Origin: Elusimicrobiota bacterium
Lineage (GTDB): Bacteria > CG03
Length of the DNA: 16,114 nt
Direction: 5' to 3'
Assembly (NCBI GenBank): GCA_021161625.1
Contig: JAGHAG010000199.1
Coordinates: forward strand, 1 to 16,114
The translations under genes were made by a program, and so were the position numbers. Positions 15,276 through 16,114 of this stretch are shown piece by piece; within the stretch, counting starts at the first letter, position 1, and every line of letters begins with the position of its first letter. The notes below the pieces were generated by a model. That model was not told the origin of the DNA and made no database searches. It saw only the letters and a list, made by a program, of their open reading frames with translations.

Positions 15276-15300
15276 CATCGGAAATTTTCAATTTCCGATG
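15276..15300. repeat. Perfect 11-bp hairpin in the response regulator leader
   Basis: CATCGGAAATT (15276-15286), loop TTC, AATTTCCGATG (15290-15300). It is downstream of the plus-strand promoter candidate and would be in the 5' leader. The loop is TTC, as in the hairpins at 10682 and 10923. Confidence 0.8.
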
Positions 15301-15339
15301 GATAAGGTAAGATTTTTTTAAATAAGGAATAATTTTTTA

Positions 15340-15429
15340 AGATAGTCAGGGAATAGGCGAGGAGTTATGAAAGCAGTAAAAAATTATAAAGAAAACGGGG
15401 TTTCAGGGGGCATAGCCCCCTGACTATCT
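15340..15429. mobile_element. 90-bp MITE-like palindromic element flanked by TA
   Basis: The ends are AGATAGTCAGGG (15340-15351) and its exact reverse complement CCCTGACTATCT (15418-15429). Both are flanked by TA (15338-15339 and 15430-15431), the target duplication left by IS630/Tc1-mariner-type transposases. Near the right end is an inner hairpin CAGGGGGC-ATA-GCCCCCTG (15404-15422). The right TA supplies the A of the response regulator's ATG. No transposase is encoded, so mobilisation would need one elsewhere. Confidence 0.65.
15367..15423 (+). CDS. 18-codon leader ORF inside the MITE-like element
   Basis: ATG at 15367 is preceded by GAGGAG at ideal spacing. The frame encodes MKAVKNYKENGVSGGIAP and stops at TGA (15421-15423), seven bases before the response regulator ATG. 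The last codons lie in the GC-rich hairpin. The regulator has no ribosome binding site of its own, so ribosomes that finish this leader could reinitiate on it. It may be a chance frame, but the combination of strong site and position argues for use. Confidence 0.45.
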   Translation: MKAVKNYKENGVSGGIAP

Positions 15430-15430
15430 T

Positions 15431-15796
15431 ATGTCCCGTAAAATTCTTGTTGCAGATGATGACCCTGGTGTTGTGGAACTCCTGAGGTTCATTTTTTCTT
15501 CAAACCAGCATCAGGTTATAACTGCAAAAGATGGCAGACAGGCTCTTGAAAAAGCAAAAATTGAAAAACCTGATGTTATTTTTCTGGATATTGTAATGCC
15601 TGAAATGGATGGAATTGAAACTCTTCAGAAACTTAAATCTCATAGAGAAACATCTTCTATCCCTGTTATCATGATAACAGGACAGCAGCAGATAACTGAT
15701 ATTGAACGCTGTTTTTCAGAAGGGGCTGCAGACTATATTCTCAAACCCTTTGATAAAAATCTTGTCCTTAAAAAACTGGAAGATGTGTTAAAATGA
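15431..15796 (+). CDS. CheY-like single-domain response regulator
   Basis: The 121 residues are one receiver domain: acidic pocket Asp9-Asp11 (VADDDPG), phosphoacceptor Asp53 (VIFLDIVMPEMDG), Thr83 (MITG) and Lys105 (LKPF). There is no DNA-binding or enzymatic output, so it acts by binding a partner protein, as CheY or PilG/PilH do in motility and twitching systems. The start abuts the TA-flanked palindromic element and lacks a ribosome binding site. Its stop overlaps the next gene's ATG (ATGA), typical of a kinase and regulator pair. Its position next to the pilin operon suggests, without proof, a link to pili. Confidence 0.93.
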   Translation: MSRKILVADDDPGVVELLRFIFSSNQHQVITAKDGRQALEKAKIEKPDVIFLDIVMPEMDGIETLQKLKSHRETSSIPVIMITGQQQITDIERCFSEGAADYILKPFDKNLVLKKLEDVLK

Positions 15797-16114
15797 ATTC
15801 TATTACGGACTTTTTTCTGACAAATCTTCCGCTGACGCTCTTTATCTATGGGCTTGCCTTTTTCATTATGGGGATATCTATATTTATAAATTCCAGACGG
15901 GAAACTGCTTTGAAAATTACAAAAGAATTAAAACTTCTTGCTCTCTTTGGTATTTTTCAGGCTGTTGCTTTGTGGAGTCATTTTTTTACCTTCACCCTCA
16001 GATTGTTCTGGGGAGAAAAGGGTATAAAAATTCTTGAATTTCTAACACTCACAAGTAAAGTTTTTTCATACACATTCCTTTTTCTTGGTGGTATAAGTTT
16101 TTACAGGAAAGAAA
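15793..16114 (+). CDS. Membrane N terminus of a probable sensor histidine kinase (3' end outside window)
   Basis: The 107 visible codons begin MNSITDFFLTNLPLTLFIYG. They contain hydrophobic helices at about 10-32, 46-68 and 85-101, with a basic loop SRRETALKITKEL between the first two. The sequence FIYGLAFFIMGISI, then LLALFGIF, resembles the membrane sensor module common at the start of histidine kinases and diguanylate cyclases (pattern YGLAFF, then a FGLLHGLHEW-like segment). No catalytic part is inside the window. The ATG overlaps the response regulator stop, so it is probably the cognate kinase. A cyclase or other output is possible. Confidence 0.6.
   Translation, partial: MNSITDFFLTNLPLTLFIYGLAFFIMGISIFINSRRETALKITKELKLLALFGIFQAVALWSHFFTFTLRLFWGEKGIKILEFLTLTSKVFSYTFLFLGGISFYRKE

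Overview
This window comes from an AT-rich bacterium that I cannot place from marker genes, because there is no rRNA, tRNA or ribosomal protein here. The gene content (type IV pilin-like proteins, ComEC, ComEA-like and RecB-like proteins) and the intergenic gaps packed with short-period degenerate repeats fit an uncultivated candidate-phylum bacterium. That placement is a weak inference. Almost everything from 1 to 15202 is coded on the minus strand; the last 0.7 kb is divergent, on the plus strand.

Layout, following minus-strand transcription from right to left. (1) 15202-11017 holds a block of three overlapping pilin-like genes: a 712-residue protein with four membrane segments in front of an internal prepilin signal, a 280-residue PilW-like minor pilin, and a PilX-like protein whose last 39 codons are out of frame. 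A near-consensus promoter sits so close to the first ATG that the message would be almost leaderless. (2) After a 460-bp gap filled with repeats come a 52-residue membrane peptide and a full-length ComEC (10556-7468). (3) After a 188-bp repeat gap come a degenerate SF1 helicase-like protein, a membrane-anchored stand-alone ComEC-type metallo-beta-lactamase-fold protein, and a tandem RecB-like nuclease (7279-2884), tightly packed. (4) After a 252-bp gap come a HAMP protein, a ComEA-like SLBB protein without a helix-hairpin-helix domain, and a second ComEC that runs off the left edge (2631-1).

The genes suggest a DNA-uptake (natural transformation) locus with its surface pili. The unusual part is the division of labour. 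All three ComEC-type beta-lactamase-fold domains have lost the metal-binding HxHxDH residues, while the same gene run encodes a RecB-family nuclease with one intact and one dead nuclease domain, plus a UvrD-like protein without a Walker A lysine. A reasonable hypothesis is that strand degradation or processing during uptake moved from ComEC to this nuclease/helicase-like pair. This is inference from context and needs testing.

On the plus strand, a CheY-like response regulator (15431) and the membrane part of a probable sensor kinase (15793 to the edge) overlap by four bases. A 90-bp MITE-like palindromic element flanked by TA abuts the regulator's ATG and carries an 18-codon leader ORF with a strong ribosome binding site.
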